Assembly (NCBI GenBank): GCA_027186245.1
Contig: CP114491.1
Span: 9,979,501 to 10,043,500, forward strand
Direction: 5' to 3'
Source of the DNA: Coriaria nepalensis
Taxonomy: Eukaryota; Streptophyta; Magnoliopsida; Cucurbitales; Coriariaceae
Length of the DNA stretch: 64,000 bases
Part shown: positions 40,229 to 51,500 of the stretch, one piece after another
How positions within the stretch are numbered: the stretch's first letter is position 1
Layout of the letters: each line of letters opens with the position of its first letter
The notes under the pieces: generated by a model
The model's database searches: none
What the model saw: only the letters and a program-made list of their open reading frames with translations
Told to the model about the DNA's origin: nothing
Translations under genes and position numbers: made by a program

Positions 40229-41603
40229 ATGATTGCACCAATAGCAGCAGCTTTAGTGGTGGGTCTTCTCGGGTGGGTCTATCAAGCACTAAAACCTCCC
40301 CCTCCAAAGATATGCGGATCGCCGGGTGGGCCCCACATAACTTCACCTAGAGTCAAACTCGACGACGGCCGTCACTTAGCCTACCGGGAAAAAGGAGTTC
40401 CCAAAGACGATGCCCGCTACAAGATCATCGTTATTCACGGCTTTAATGCCTCTAAAGACCTTGAACTACCTACTCTTCAAGTACGATCATTCATTCCTAC
40501 TACTTCTACTCATGATTTATTATCTACATTCTAGATTGTGATTGCTGGTTAGTAATTGGCTCTATCGTTTTACCAATAAGTACATCCAAATGACACATAG
40601 AAAGCTTTACTTTTCCACATTTTGTCGCACAGTTTTTAAAACCCACCATAAGTTTCCAGTTTAAGCTAAGCGTTATTCACCTAAATTTCCAATTGGTAGT
40701 AACATAATTAATAAAATCTTTGATGGGGTCATATTTTGATTTTCAGGACCTTGTAGAGGAACTAAAAATATATTTTTTATTCTTCGATCGAGCCGGATAT
40801 GGAGAGAGTGACCCGTTTCCATCCCGTTCGGTTAAGACCGAAGCATTTGACATTCAAGAATTAGCCGACAAATTACAAATCGGAGAGAAATTCTATGTAC
40901 TCGGAGTTTCAATGGGAGCTTATCCCGTTTGGAGTTGTCTAAAATACATCCCACACAGGCTTTCAGGAGCGGCTCTAGTAGTTCCTTTCGTACACTATTG
41001 GTGGCCTTGTTTCCCAGCAAGGTTATCAAAGGCAGCGTTTATGAAATTACCCCCATCCTATCAATGGACGTTCCGAATTGCCCATTATGCCCCTTGGTTG
41101 TTTCATTGGTGGATGACTCAAAAATGGTTCCCATCGCTAACTATGTCCGCGGATGTCTTTAGCAACCATGATTTAGAGATCTTGAAGAGGTTGTCCGAAA
41201 GCCCCAGTCCCGGACAGGTACGTCTCTTCCTTGAACTCCATTTTGGCTATGTTAAAACTGCAGTTTGCTTGAATCACTCATCTAAATATTGTTTTTTGAT
41301 TAACAAATTCAGGAAAAGATTGTACAACAAGGCAATCACGAGTCTCTTAACCGAGACATAATGGCCGGTTATGCGAAATGGGAGTTTGATCCAACAGACA
41401 TAAGCAATCCGTTCCCAAACAACGATGGATCAGTTCACATTTGGCAAGGTAATGAGGACCGGATAATTCCTCGTGCACTAAACCAATTTCTGTCAGAGAA
41501 ACTTGAATGGATTCGCTATCACGAGGTTCCGAATGGAGGGCATTTGTTCATCTTTGAAAGCCACCATTTTGAAGCCATTGTTAGAGCACTTGTGCTCGGA
41601 TAA
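40229..41603 (+). CDS. Alpha/beta-hydrolase fold protein, array copy A
   Basis: Three exons join in phase: 40229-40480, 40747-41217 and 41313-41603, giving 337 residues. An N-terminal hydrophobic segment (about 5-20) precedes PPPP, suggesting membrane anchoring. The oxyanion motif HGF is at 70-72 and the nucleophile elbow GVSMGA has Ser139. Asp290 in GNEDR and His318 in NGGHLF complete the triad. FDRAGYGESDP is the usual strand-4 loop. The family is a plant alpha/beta-hydrolase group of unknown substrate. Unlike copies B and C, A has no intron between IPHR and LSGAAL: the coding sequence is continuous across the site. B follows on the same strand 0.7 kb downstream. Confidence 0.92.
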
Positions 41604-42306
41604 AAACATGAAAAAGGATGGATCCCTTTTTCTTATCTATTTTTAGAATTGGGAAAAATATTCCCAGCCTAAGATATGTTAATTAAGTAGCTAAAGATTT
41701 CAATTTTCTATGCAATCAATCAACATGATTTCTATAACGAATCGTCATCTTACGGATTATATATCTCAACCTCTCAAGTAGAACTCTTTTTTTTTTTTTT
41801 ACCCCCTTAAAACTAACATAAGAATCAATTAACCACACTCCCATAAAAATAAAAATAAATATTACAAACACAATAGAGTGAATCGGAATGATTGTATTTT
41901 GTGGATCCCACACAAAACCAAATGGGTAGATATTACCCATAAACCATTCTCAGTTGTTACGTACTTCAATAGACCATTGATCATTTTGGCCCCCAAAAAA
42001 AATGGTGTATAAAGTAAAAAAACAAACCCTTTGTCCGTTTCTCGACCGTTTTTTCTAACCTCTTACAGCCGTTACTATTTTGCGAATGAATACACAAGCA
42101 TGTAATATAATGAAGAATATTATTACATGACTTAACTTCCAAAAAAAAATATTAATCGCATGACTCTATGTGTGGTAAAATATGTTTAAAATCAATCCGG
42201 GACCCACTTAATCAGATTCTCATTAATTTATTACATTGTATCATCATCTTCTTCTTCTTCTCGTCCTCTAAATTATTTCTTCTTCCTCGTTGCATCATCA
42301 TCATCA
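41604..42306. other. Spacer between hydrolase copies A and B
   Basis: AT-rich, with poly-T near 41790. No gene or repeat was recognised beyond short homopolymers. Confidence 0.6.
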
Positions 42307-43671
42307 ATGGAGGCTGCAGTAGGAGTAGCATTGCTCGTGGAACTAATGAGCTCGATTTACTACAAGGCACTAAAGCCGCCTCCGACAAAAGATATGCGGG
42401 TCCCGTAAGTAATGGTCCCTCTGTAACTTCACCCAGAATCACACTCAGTGATGGAAGGCACTTGGCTTATAGAGAATATGAAGTTGCAAAAGAAGAAGCC
42501 ATTTACAAGATTGTTATGGTTCATGGATATGACAGCGCCAAAGAACTTGACCTTCCTATCCCTCCTGTATAATATCATTAATCTCTACTATATACTCTTT
42601 TCCGGATATTATATTAGACTAAATCGTATGCATTATGATTGTTATTTTGTCAGGAACTTATAGAGGAGCTTAAAATATATTTATTGTTCTTCAATCGAGA
42701 GGGTTATGGAGAGAGCGATCCGCTTCCGTCCCTTTCGGTTAAGACGGAAGCATTTGAAATAGAAGAATTAGCAGACAAACTGCAGATTGGGGAGAAGTTT
42801 TATATCATGGGGTTCTCTTTGGGTGCTTATCCCGTTTGGAGTTGCCTCAATTACATACCTCAAAGGAAACCTCTTTTATCTTTTTTAATGCAAACCTGTC
42901 TAGTTTGGTTGAAATTACGTGAACCCAGATTTTAGGTCAGTTTGTATTAGCGTTTGAATCCAAACTGCAGTGTTAACACAAATCTGTGATTTTGTAGGCT
43001 GTTGAGAGCAGCGTTGGTGGCACCACTTGTAAACCCTTGGTGGCCATGTTTTCCTAAGAGTTTATCAAGAGAAGCATTCAACAAGCAACCAAAAGCAAAC
43101 CAATGAGCCTTTAGAGTGGCACATTACACCCGTTGGCTTTTCTATTGGTGGTCGACTCAAAAATGGTTCCCAACTTTAGGCATGGAGGAGAAAGATGGTG
43201 TTTTCACCCGACAAGATTCCGACATCCTAAAGATGAAATCTTTGCGTGATCAGGTACTAATCAATCTCCTCGTTAATCAACATTGTTTTAATAGTAGTGA
43301 AGTGTTGTAATTAACCTTGAAAATGGCAATTAATCTAGGAAAAAAGTCAACAACAAGGCTCGTTCGAGTCTATTCATCGGGACATGATAGTGAGTTACGG
43401 GGAATAGGAGTTTGATCCGTTGGACATAAGGGATAATCCGTTAACAAGAGGAGATAATGATGAAGGAATAACTAGAGGATCATCATATGGAGGGTCGGTT
43501 CATCTTTGACAAGGTGTTGATAACTGTATCATTGATGTAAAACTACACCGTTTCGTGGCAAATAAACTTCCATGGCTGCATTATCAAGAAATCCCAAGAG
43601 CTGTACATCTTTTCTTCTTTACTAGTGATAAGATTGAAGCCATGATTAGGGTACTTCTCGGTTCAGAATGA
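42307..43671 (+). pseudogene. Alpha/beta-hydrolase pseudogene, array copy B
   Basis: The same exon plan as copy C can be traced: 42307-42566, 42654-42865, 42998-43253 and 43339-43671. Conserved pieces remain, including HGYDSAKELDLP, FNREGYGESDP, GFSLGAYPVWSCL and VHLFF. The frame is lost near residues 25-40 by net insertions relative to A, giving a stop at 42406-42408. Three further stops replace Trp of copies A and C: TGA 43104-43106, TAG 43405-43407 and TGA 43507-43509. The donor after CCTCAAAG reads GAAACC, whereas C has GCAAGA, so splicing there is also lost. The active-site Ser (GFSLG) and His remain. Confidence 0.92.
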
Positions 43672-44430
43672 TCAATCAAAGCCCATGTCTACTTAATTAA
43701 TTAATTACAGTTTATCTATTCACATTTATTATCAATTTACGAAGTAAAAATTTAAAACTGGTTTTCAAGTTTTTCTAACATAAAAATCTGAAGCCAAAAA
43801 AAATTACGGAAAAAATATTTTCATGTTTCATACTTTAAAACACAAAAATTGGTTTGCAAAAGTTGCGAATCACAACCATACTATTTCGTGCGCATTAAAT
43901 CTCAATTCCATACCAATCAGGTGGGACCCTCACATGTAACCAAATCAGGTCCCTATGTATAAGTACTTTGAATGATCCAATCCGGTTGGCCCAAATTTGT
44001 GCAAGTACTAGGTTGGCCCATTACTAGAAACAAACTGGGCTTTTAGTATAAGTACTTTGATTGATCCAATCCGCGAACGAATATGGCAAAAAAAAAAAAG
44101 CCCAATCCTGAAATTAGGATATCCTTAGATTCCAATATTCTCTGTTTGGTTACTGAATCTGGTCCACCCCCAAAATGGAATCAAGCATCTTCCTCTGTTT
44201 TGAACTCTTAAACCGATCGCCACTATATTTGCTTGTCATCTTTGTGACTGACGATGTGATCGTATATGGATGAGAGATCTCCACTACATTTTTTTTTCTC
44301 TCTTTTACGGATTAAAGTTTTTTTTAAAAATTATTATTTTCCTTTCAAATCAAGAAAACAAAATAAAAAGTCGTATAAACTCCTCCCATTACATTGGAAT
44401 ATAAATTTATGAATATGAGATATTAAATTA

Positions 44431-44641
44431 AGATCTAAGAAATATTAATTTCGGAAAAGTCAGAACAATCTTAAAAATAACATATAATAAATCAACTTTT
44501 CTTCTCGAAATGCTCATCGATCTTCCTTTAGATCAGGATCTAAGAAATATTAAGTTCGGAAAAATCGAACAATCTTGAACATAACATATAATAGATCAAC
44601 TTCTCCTTTCACTGCATTTAAGTGCTCATCCACCTTCCTTT
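44431..44641. repeat. Two-copy tandem duplication of about 105 bp
   Basis: Both copies begin with GATCTAAGAAATATTAA followed by TTTCGGAAAA or GTTCGGAAAA, continue through AACAATCTT and ACATATAATA-ATCAACTT, and end with a GCTCATC-TTCCTTT segment. They differ by several substitutions and a short insertion. Confidence 0.85.
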
Positions 44642-44648
44642 GTATAAG

Positions 44649-44675
44649 ATATATATATATATATATATATATATA
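44649..44675. repeat. TA microsatellite
   Basis: About thirteen AT dinucleotides, roughly 560 bp upstream of the copy C start codon. Confidence 0.95.
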
Positions 44676-45236
44676 GGAACATACAGGTATCATTCAACGC
44701 CAGAAAAAGAAAATATAAATTAATTAAAAAAATAATATAAAGAAAAAAAAATGATAGTGAAAAAAAAATGTAAGGCAGTATAAAATAGTGAAAGAAACGG
44801 CAAGCAGTATCTGGATAAATTGAGAGTGAGAAAAAAAAAAATATCGAATTTGCTGTCTCTCTTGAAATTTGAGGTTCGGAGAGAGAGTATAAGTAGGGAG
44901 GCAAAAGGGGCATACCTGTTTGGCAGGGAGGAAAGTTGAGAAATTGTTTTTCAGACAAGAAGCCCACAATCCCAATTTGCCAACATCACCAAGACAGAGA
45001 AGACATGGCCCCTCTAGCTCTCTTCTCTTACTTTCTCTTTCTTCTATAACACACACAATCTACCATCAACACACACTTGCCATCATTTTCACTGCTGAAA
45101 TTTCTTTCGCTCTTTTTTCTCTAACCAATTTCCCAGCTGCCAAACACTGGTCAACTTCAGAAGAGAAAAGAAGAAAAACAAAAAAAACAAAAACAAAAAC
45201 AAAAATCCCCCCTTTTTCTGCGCGATTTCTTCAGGG

Positions 45237-47205
45237 ATGGTTTCGCGAACAATTGTTGTATTGCTGACGGGTTTTCTGGGAATGGTTTATCAGGCAACGC
45301 AACTGCCGCCGCCGCAAAGGGATGGTGGGTCGCCGGTTTCTTCTTCGCCGAGAATCAGACTGAGAGATGGAAGATTCCTCGCGTACAGAGAAAAGGGGGT
45401 TTCCAAGAATGAATCGAATTACAGAATCATTGTCTGCCATGGATTCGGAGGTTCTAAAGATACCACTATTCTAGCTTCCCAAGTAAAGAATTCTAATCTC
45501 TTTTTCATTTTCTTGTTATATGGATCTGCATCTTATAACACTTTGGAATCTTGAGGAAAACGCCATTTTGGAATCTTAAACTACTGTTCATAAACCAATA
45601 TCCGATAAGAGTATTTCGATGAAATTGCATTGCTCAAAGCGATAAAAATCAAAGCTTGATCACACTTAAACCTAAATCTGTTGTTGCCATTGACTCATTA
45701 TGGTCTGAATAGTTCTGCTCACTGCTGGATTTGGTTGTGGGATTGAACGGTACTTAGGATAAATTGGAGTTTGATTTTAGTTTGATTAGGAGGCAAACTG
45801 AATTTTATGTTTAGATGTTTGATAACCCAGGAATCATTTTCACAATCCAATATGAATATCCAAGAAGAACCCTATTATATTTGTAAGGAAGCAAAAACTG
45901 TGGCGAGTTTGACAAGTGCTTTTTAGTTTTCAGGACCTAATAGATGAATTGAGGATATACTTTGTCTTATTTGATCGGCCTGGGTACGGAGACAGTGATC
46001 CAGACCCCAAACTTTCGGTTAAACGTGAAGCATTCGACATTCAAGAACTTGCCGATCACTTACAAATAGGATCCAAATTCTATGTACTGGGCGTCTCAAT
46101 GGGGTCGCACTCCACTTGGAGTTGCCTCAAATATATACCAAACAGGCAAGAACACCCTTAACACAAAACTCGATTCGAAGCTTTTCTTAACATGTTTGGG
46201 TTTTGACTGGAAACTAGCTGTGCAGGTTAGCGGGTGCAGCATTAGTGGTCCCAGTTGTTAATTATTGGTGGCCTTCACTTCCTTATAATCTCATAAGAGA
46301 AGATTATAGAAGAAAACTTGTGCAATGGTCTCTCTGGTTTTCAAATTATGCTCCGAGATTAGTCCATTGGTGGATCACTCAGAAATGGCTCCCATCTACT
46401 TCCGTTCTTGAGCGGAACCCAGTTTTCTTTAGTGATCGGGATATCGAAATTTTGAGGTCCGCTCCCGGATTTCCCATGCTCACCCAGGTATTTTTTTTTT
46501 CTTTTTCTTTTATAGAAAAATATATAGAACAAGTTGTTGTAACAATCTATGGAAAATGCAAGATATATGTTTGATGCTTTGATTTTGGGGTCATTAGATT
46601 TAAGCATTGTTTGCCTAAGCATTTTCAAAAACCTGTTTGAATTAAGTTAACCTATACTAAATACCCAGTTTAGATCTTATCCTATACTAAAAACCCAGTT
46701 TCAAAAATTTAGGCTTAAAACCGCTAAGGCAAACTAAGCATTATTAGAGTTTCAAATTGAAGTTTGAATAGACCGTCATCTTTTATTACACTGTGAGGCG
46801 AAATGGGTTTGCATTTTCATCCATTATTGCAATTTACTTAACAAGTTTTTTTCTTTCTTTTGGCAGGATAAATTACAAGAACGGGGTGTTTTCGAAACGC
46901 TCCGGAATGACTTCATGTTAGCGTTTGGGAATTGGGAATTTGATCCTATCAATCTAAGCAATCCTTTCCCACAAAATGAGAGTTCAGTGCATATATGGCA
47001 GGGGTATGAGGACAAGGTTGTTCCGGTTCAGCTTCAAAGATTTGTTTCCAGAAAGTTGCCTTGGATCCGGTACCATGAAGTTCCGGATGGAGGACATCTA
47101 TTAGTTCATTATAGTGGATTGTTTGAGGCCATTATAAGGGCCCTTCTGCTTGGAGAAGAATCTGTTTCATATAGACCTAGACTTTTAGCAGCAGCAGCAA
47201 CCTAG
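45237..47205 (+). CDS. Alpha/beta-hydrolase fold protein, array copy C
   Basis: Four exons join in phase: 45237-45482, 45934-46145, 46226-46487 and 46867-47205, giving 352 residues. HGF lies at 68-70, the nucleophile is Ser137 in GVSMGS, and Asp289 (GYEDK) and His317 (DGGHLL) complete the triad. The N-terminal hydrophobic segment and PPP motif match copy A. The second intron (46146-46225) starts GCAAGA after AACAG and ends TGCAG: a GC-AG intron with a strong AG/GCAAG donor. Copy A lacks this intron and copy B has a mutated version. The C-terminus has about 15 residues beyond A, ending in an alanine run. Confidence 0.93.
46642..46705. repeat. Local direct repeat in hydrolase C intron 3
   Basis: A segment reading CCTATACTAAATACCCAGTTT recurs about 32 bp later as CCTATACTAAAAACCCAGTTT. 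Confidence 0.85.
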
Positions 47206-48543
47206 TATAAATTTATGGCTTTTTTTTTTTTTTACAATTATTTTTTCTTCGTTAATGATTATATTTTTAAACAATCATTGTCCAAAATTGTTGATTGTAA
47301 GTAGATGATTTTTTTTTTGGAGAATGTAAAAAAAAAAAAAAAGGAAAAAATGATCATGTATATTACATTTTGCTACTTGAAAAAGATTAGTTCTTGTTGT
47401 TTCTATGTAGATTCTTTATTTTTCTGATTTATGATCCATCTGTTTCTTTAGATTCATGAACTCAATTTGGGTTTTGTTCATTCAACGTCTGAATCTATAA
47501 TCTAACTTGAACCCACAAAAATTTTCAGTCTACTGTTTATATGAACTTTTTAGATTCAAGGATAAGAGATGATAAAGAAGAGCACGAATCAGCGCGTCGA
47601 CTATAGATGCTTAAAAGTGAACGCGACGTTTACGTCAACATATTCGTCGTCCTCCCTCCTCCCGGTTTTTATGTTTTTCTCAAATTCGGGTTGATCTGAA
47701 TTTCCGAGCTTCGTCAGCAATTGACCTCGTTGATTTTTTTTTCAGGTACTTTTCTGACGTTGTTTTTGCGTTCGAATTCACCTTCGTTTCTAATCAATCT
47801 ATCACTCTTGAGTCTCGATTTTGTTTTCGTGGAGATTACAGCTGAAAACTAGGGTTTTGTGCTTGTGATACTTTGATTTACTTGCTGTTAGAGCTTGATC
47901 CATTTGGCTTCGGATTTTGTTTGGTTTCCTGGAAAATCACAAGTAAGAAAGATGAAAATTGCAAATTTATGGTTTTTTTTTTTTCTGTGGAACTCTCAAG
48001 CAGGGGATGAAGTTACTTATTTGGGAGATCTTTTGAAATAATAATAATAACAGATGTTCCCAAATGTTTTTGTTTGAGGCTGTTTGAGCTAATGTGCATT
48101 TGAAACTGAAGTTTGGTTGAACTGGTGTTGTGTAAACAGTATTTTAGTTAGTTTCTGAGTGGATCATTGCGTAAACTGGAGCTAGATTTTGCATTTGCAT
48201 CAATGGTTAAGATAAACTAGGATCTAGTAGTCATGAGCTTTACATTGTTGTCTGCATTTGTAGGTTAAAGGTCTAGACATCTTGTTAAAAGTATACATGT
48301 TTAAGAAAGTGAGCGGAAAAAGAGTAATTTTGTTTATGATTGTTGTTTATTTAGCTGTTTTCTGTTAACTCCCGTTTCTGATTTATCTCACGGCATTATT
48401 ACTGGTTTTATAAATGCAATCTCATCCGAGTAATTATGACTTCTACATTTTGGTTGCATGATGACAGGAAGTAAGAATTTGAATAGTTATTGGGTAAACG
48501 GGGGGCTTACAAGAAGCTTTTTGGTGTGGGAATTAAGTGCATA
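47206..48543 (+). promoter_or_regulatory. Promoter and leader intron of the next gene
   Basis: A likely first non-coding exon ends at 47745 (TTTCAG/GTACTT) and an acceptor lies at 48467 (GACAG), giving a leader intron of about 722 bp. The GC-richer part at 47580-47690 probably includes the transcription start. No coding region was seen. Confidence 0.6.
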
Positions 48544-51500
48544 ATGCTAGGTTTGGGGAATCATGTGAACCGAAGTAGTGCACCAGTGCCATCAGACATG
48601 CCATCACTGCCCCAATGTTTGGCATTGGATCCGATTATACTAGGCAATCAGAAACATATTCGAACGGGAGAGCTAAGAAAGGCTCTTGGTTTTCCTCTTG
48701 GAGTATCATCAGAAGATCATTCTTTTGGAGCCGCCCATTCAAAACCTCCAAGTCCAGTTGCAACAGAAGACCTGAAGCACTTTAAAGAGGGTGTACAAGA
48801 TACTTCTAGAAAGGCCAGGTAACAAATTGTTCATGTTTTGTACCATCAATTAGTGATACTGTAGTAATCAATATTTGATGACGTAGGTCCTGACTCTGCT
48901 TTTCACTTTAGAACCATAACATATTCCCCCCCCCCCCCCCCAGCCCCCATTTATAAATAATTGGGCATCTTTATTTACCAGGGATAGGGCAACAATGTTG
49001 CGCCAATCCTTATTCAAGTTGGATAAGTATAGGGAAGCATTAAGCTCAAAGAAGCGACAACGTAGTGAGCTTTCATCAAGTGAAAGACCAGGTTTAGTGA
49101 ACTTCGATACGGTCAGAACCCAGACTCATAGAAATGTTGAGGACCCTATGACTCGGAGAATGGAGGACAGAGCAAAGAGTGAGAGGTTGAAAAAACGTGT
49201 ACGTACATCAGTAGCTGACATTCAGGTTTGCAATATTTTTCATTTCGTTTACTGAATTAGTAAATAAATATTTATCTGATAGATTTTTGAAGTACTTATT
49301 AATAGAATTGTTTGCAAAATAATTGTAATCATTATAATTCTCGATTTCATTTTTCACATGTTATGGCTCCATGAACTAAGCAATGCAAAGTTTCCTTACT
49401 CTTGATTTTTTTCCCCTTTAATCAATTTTATCTTATTCATTTTCTCATGCTACCAGGCAGAAAACAGGTTGGGCAATAACTCAAGGCAAGATATGTTCAC
49501 TGGAAAGGACAGTGGCACAATCCAGTCTGTTGGCATAGGTTCTGTTAGGAGTGAAGAGAAGACCCAAAAAATAAAAAAGAAACGTTCTGTTGGTGCAGTT
49601 GGTAACAGAGTTATAAGTAGTGAAAGGGAAATTGTACGAACTATTACTACTCCTACAAAGCTAAATGCTGATCCTAGATTGCGAACTTGTGATGCTCAAA
49701 GTTTTAGGTACTGTTCTGTACCACTCCGACTTAATTTCTGATTTGTGAAACTGGTTGTGCTTAAGTTCTGCTTGCTGTCTAATATCTGCAGATTAAAGTC
49801 TTCACCTAGAATTGGTGGAATTAGTAGGTTGGATAGTTCTGCAGAGCCTACTAATTCAGATGCCTGTACTATACTCAAGAATGAACTTGAAAGTGCCCCT
49901 CCTCTTAAGGACCGCACATTTCTCTTAGAGCAGAAAGTTTTTGAAAAGGGACACCACAAGTATGTAATATTGTGTCAGAACATTCTTGAATATTGTGAAC
50001 ATCTTGCTTTTGCTTTGGTGGTTAATGTTTTTGAGTTGCTTACATCTTCATTCTTCAGGGCTAATGTCCAGGAGGACAACCACTTGAGCACTGCAAATGC
50101 AGTGACAAAAGCAAAAATATCTAGAGCCCCAAGAACTGGTTCCATCATGAATCTAGACTCATCTAATATTCACTCTCCATCTGGAGCTTATCAAGGTTCA
50201 GAACCTCCCACTCTAATTAATAGTCAAAAGCAGCCACTATCAACTGGCTCATCTATACATCCCATGACCCAGTGGATTGGCCAGAGGCCTAAAAATTCAC
50301 GCACAAGGAGAACAAATTTAGTGGGCCCTATGTCAAACCATGGAGATACTGAGAATCCATCTCAAGGCACTGCTTACTCTGATTTGAGTGCAAGAAAATT
50401 TTTAACAAGTGGATCGTTTAAGGCTGGTAGTGTTGACAACGGTACCCCAAAATACAAAAAGGAAGTGGAGAATGCTTTTTCTCCATTTGGGATGTCTGAA
50501 AGTGAAGAATCAGGAGCTGGGGATCGTAAAGTGAGAGAAAAAGATACAGAAGCAGCTAATGAAGCGGGGTCTTTTGTCGCAACGAGGAAGAATAAGATGA
50601 TGAGTAATGAAATTGGAGATGGCGTGAGGAGACAAGAAAAGAGTGGAATGGGTTTGTCACTAGGAAGACTTGACATTTCTACTATGAGAGAGAAGTCAGA
50701 GAGTTTACCAACTACTAAGCCACTTAACGGCATAAGGCCTAGTTATGATAAAAATAAGAGGTTTCAAAAGCTTGTCTTCCCTTCTAAGATTGAATTGGGA
50801 TGAACCATGTTCTTATTTTTACCAGAAGTTTCATTGTTGGCTTTTCTGGTTTCTTTTTTCCAATTTCAGTAAATCAGGTCGCCCCCCTTCAAAAAAGCTG
50901 AAAGATCGCAAGTCTTTATCTCGTAGTGGGCCAAATTGTGGTTCCACTGATTTCACAGGTATTAATGTTCTATATTTCTTAGCTTCATTTGATTCACTCT
51001 TCAACCTCTTTCTTTTTTCTTTTTTCTCTTTTCCGTCCAAAAGTGTAAAACCAGTTCTTTTCAAAATCTAGGACATCAAATTGTGCACTAGTCTTTCTTG
51101 AACATGATTGGAAAATCATTTTCCAGGTGAATTATATGATGATCAGGAGGCACTGTTGGTGGCTGCTAATTCTACTCGTAGGGCTAGAAGTATGCAACTT
51201 TCTCTTGTTTCTTTAAATATCCTGAAAGTGGCTCTCTTCCATTCTGCATCTTGAAAAAGTACAGCCTTTTATCCTTTGTAGGCCTCGCCAGTTCCAGTCC
51301 ATTTTGGAAGAAAATGGAATTTATTTTTGCTTCAGTTAATTCAGAGGACACAGCCTACTTAAATCAGCAGGTAATAATCAGGTTACGGACCATACATTTT
51401 TCGTTTATGAGTAAGTCCTCATAGACTCTCTCCCTTGTCCTATATTGTATCAGATAAATCTGGCAAAGGAGCTTGATCAAGCTTTGTCTCAGATGCTTGA

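Larger units (their letters stand above)
43672..45236 (+). promoter_or_regulatory. Spacer and promoter region of hydrolase copy C, with local duplications
   Basis: No gene is supported. It holds a 28-bp near-identical pair at 43957-43984 and 44046-44073, a roughly 105-bp tandem duplication at 44431-44641, and a TA microsatellite at 44649-44675. The last 200 bp are the likely leader of copy C. Confidence 0.65.

Noticed and set aside
44626..45056. Two overlapping minus-strand frames of about 110 codons
   Set aside because: They are F/S/Y-rich readings of TA and poly-A tracts in the promoter of hydrolase C.
50745..51071. Plus-strand 108-codon frame in the unknown gene
   Set aside because: Out of frame with the exons and mostly intron; the spliced model explains the region.
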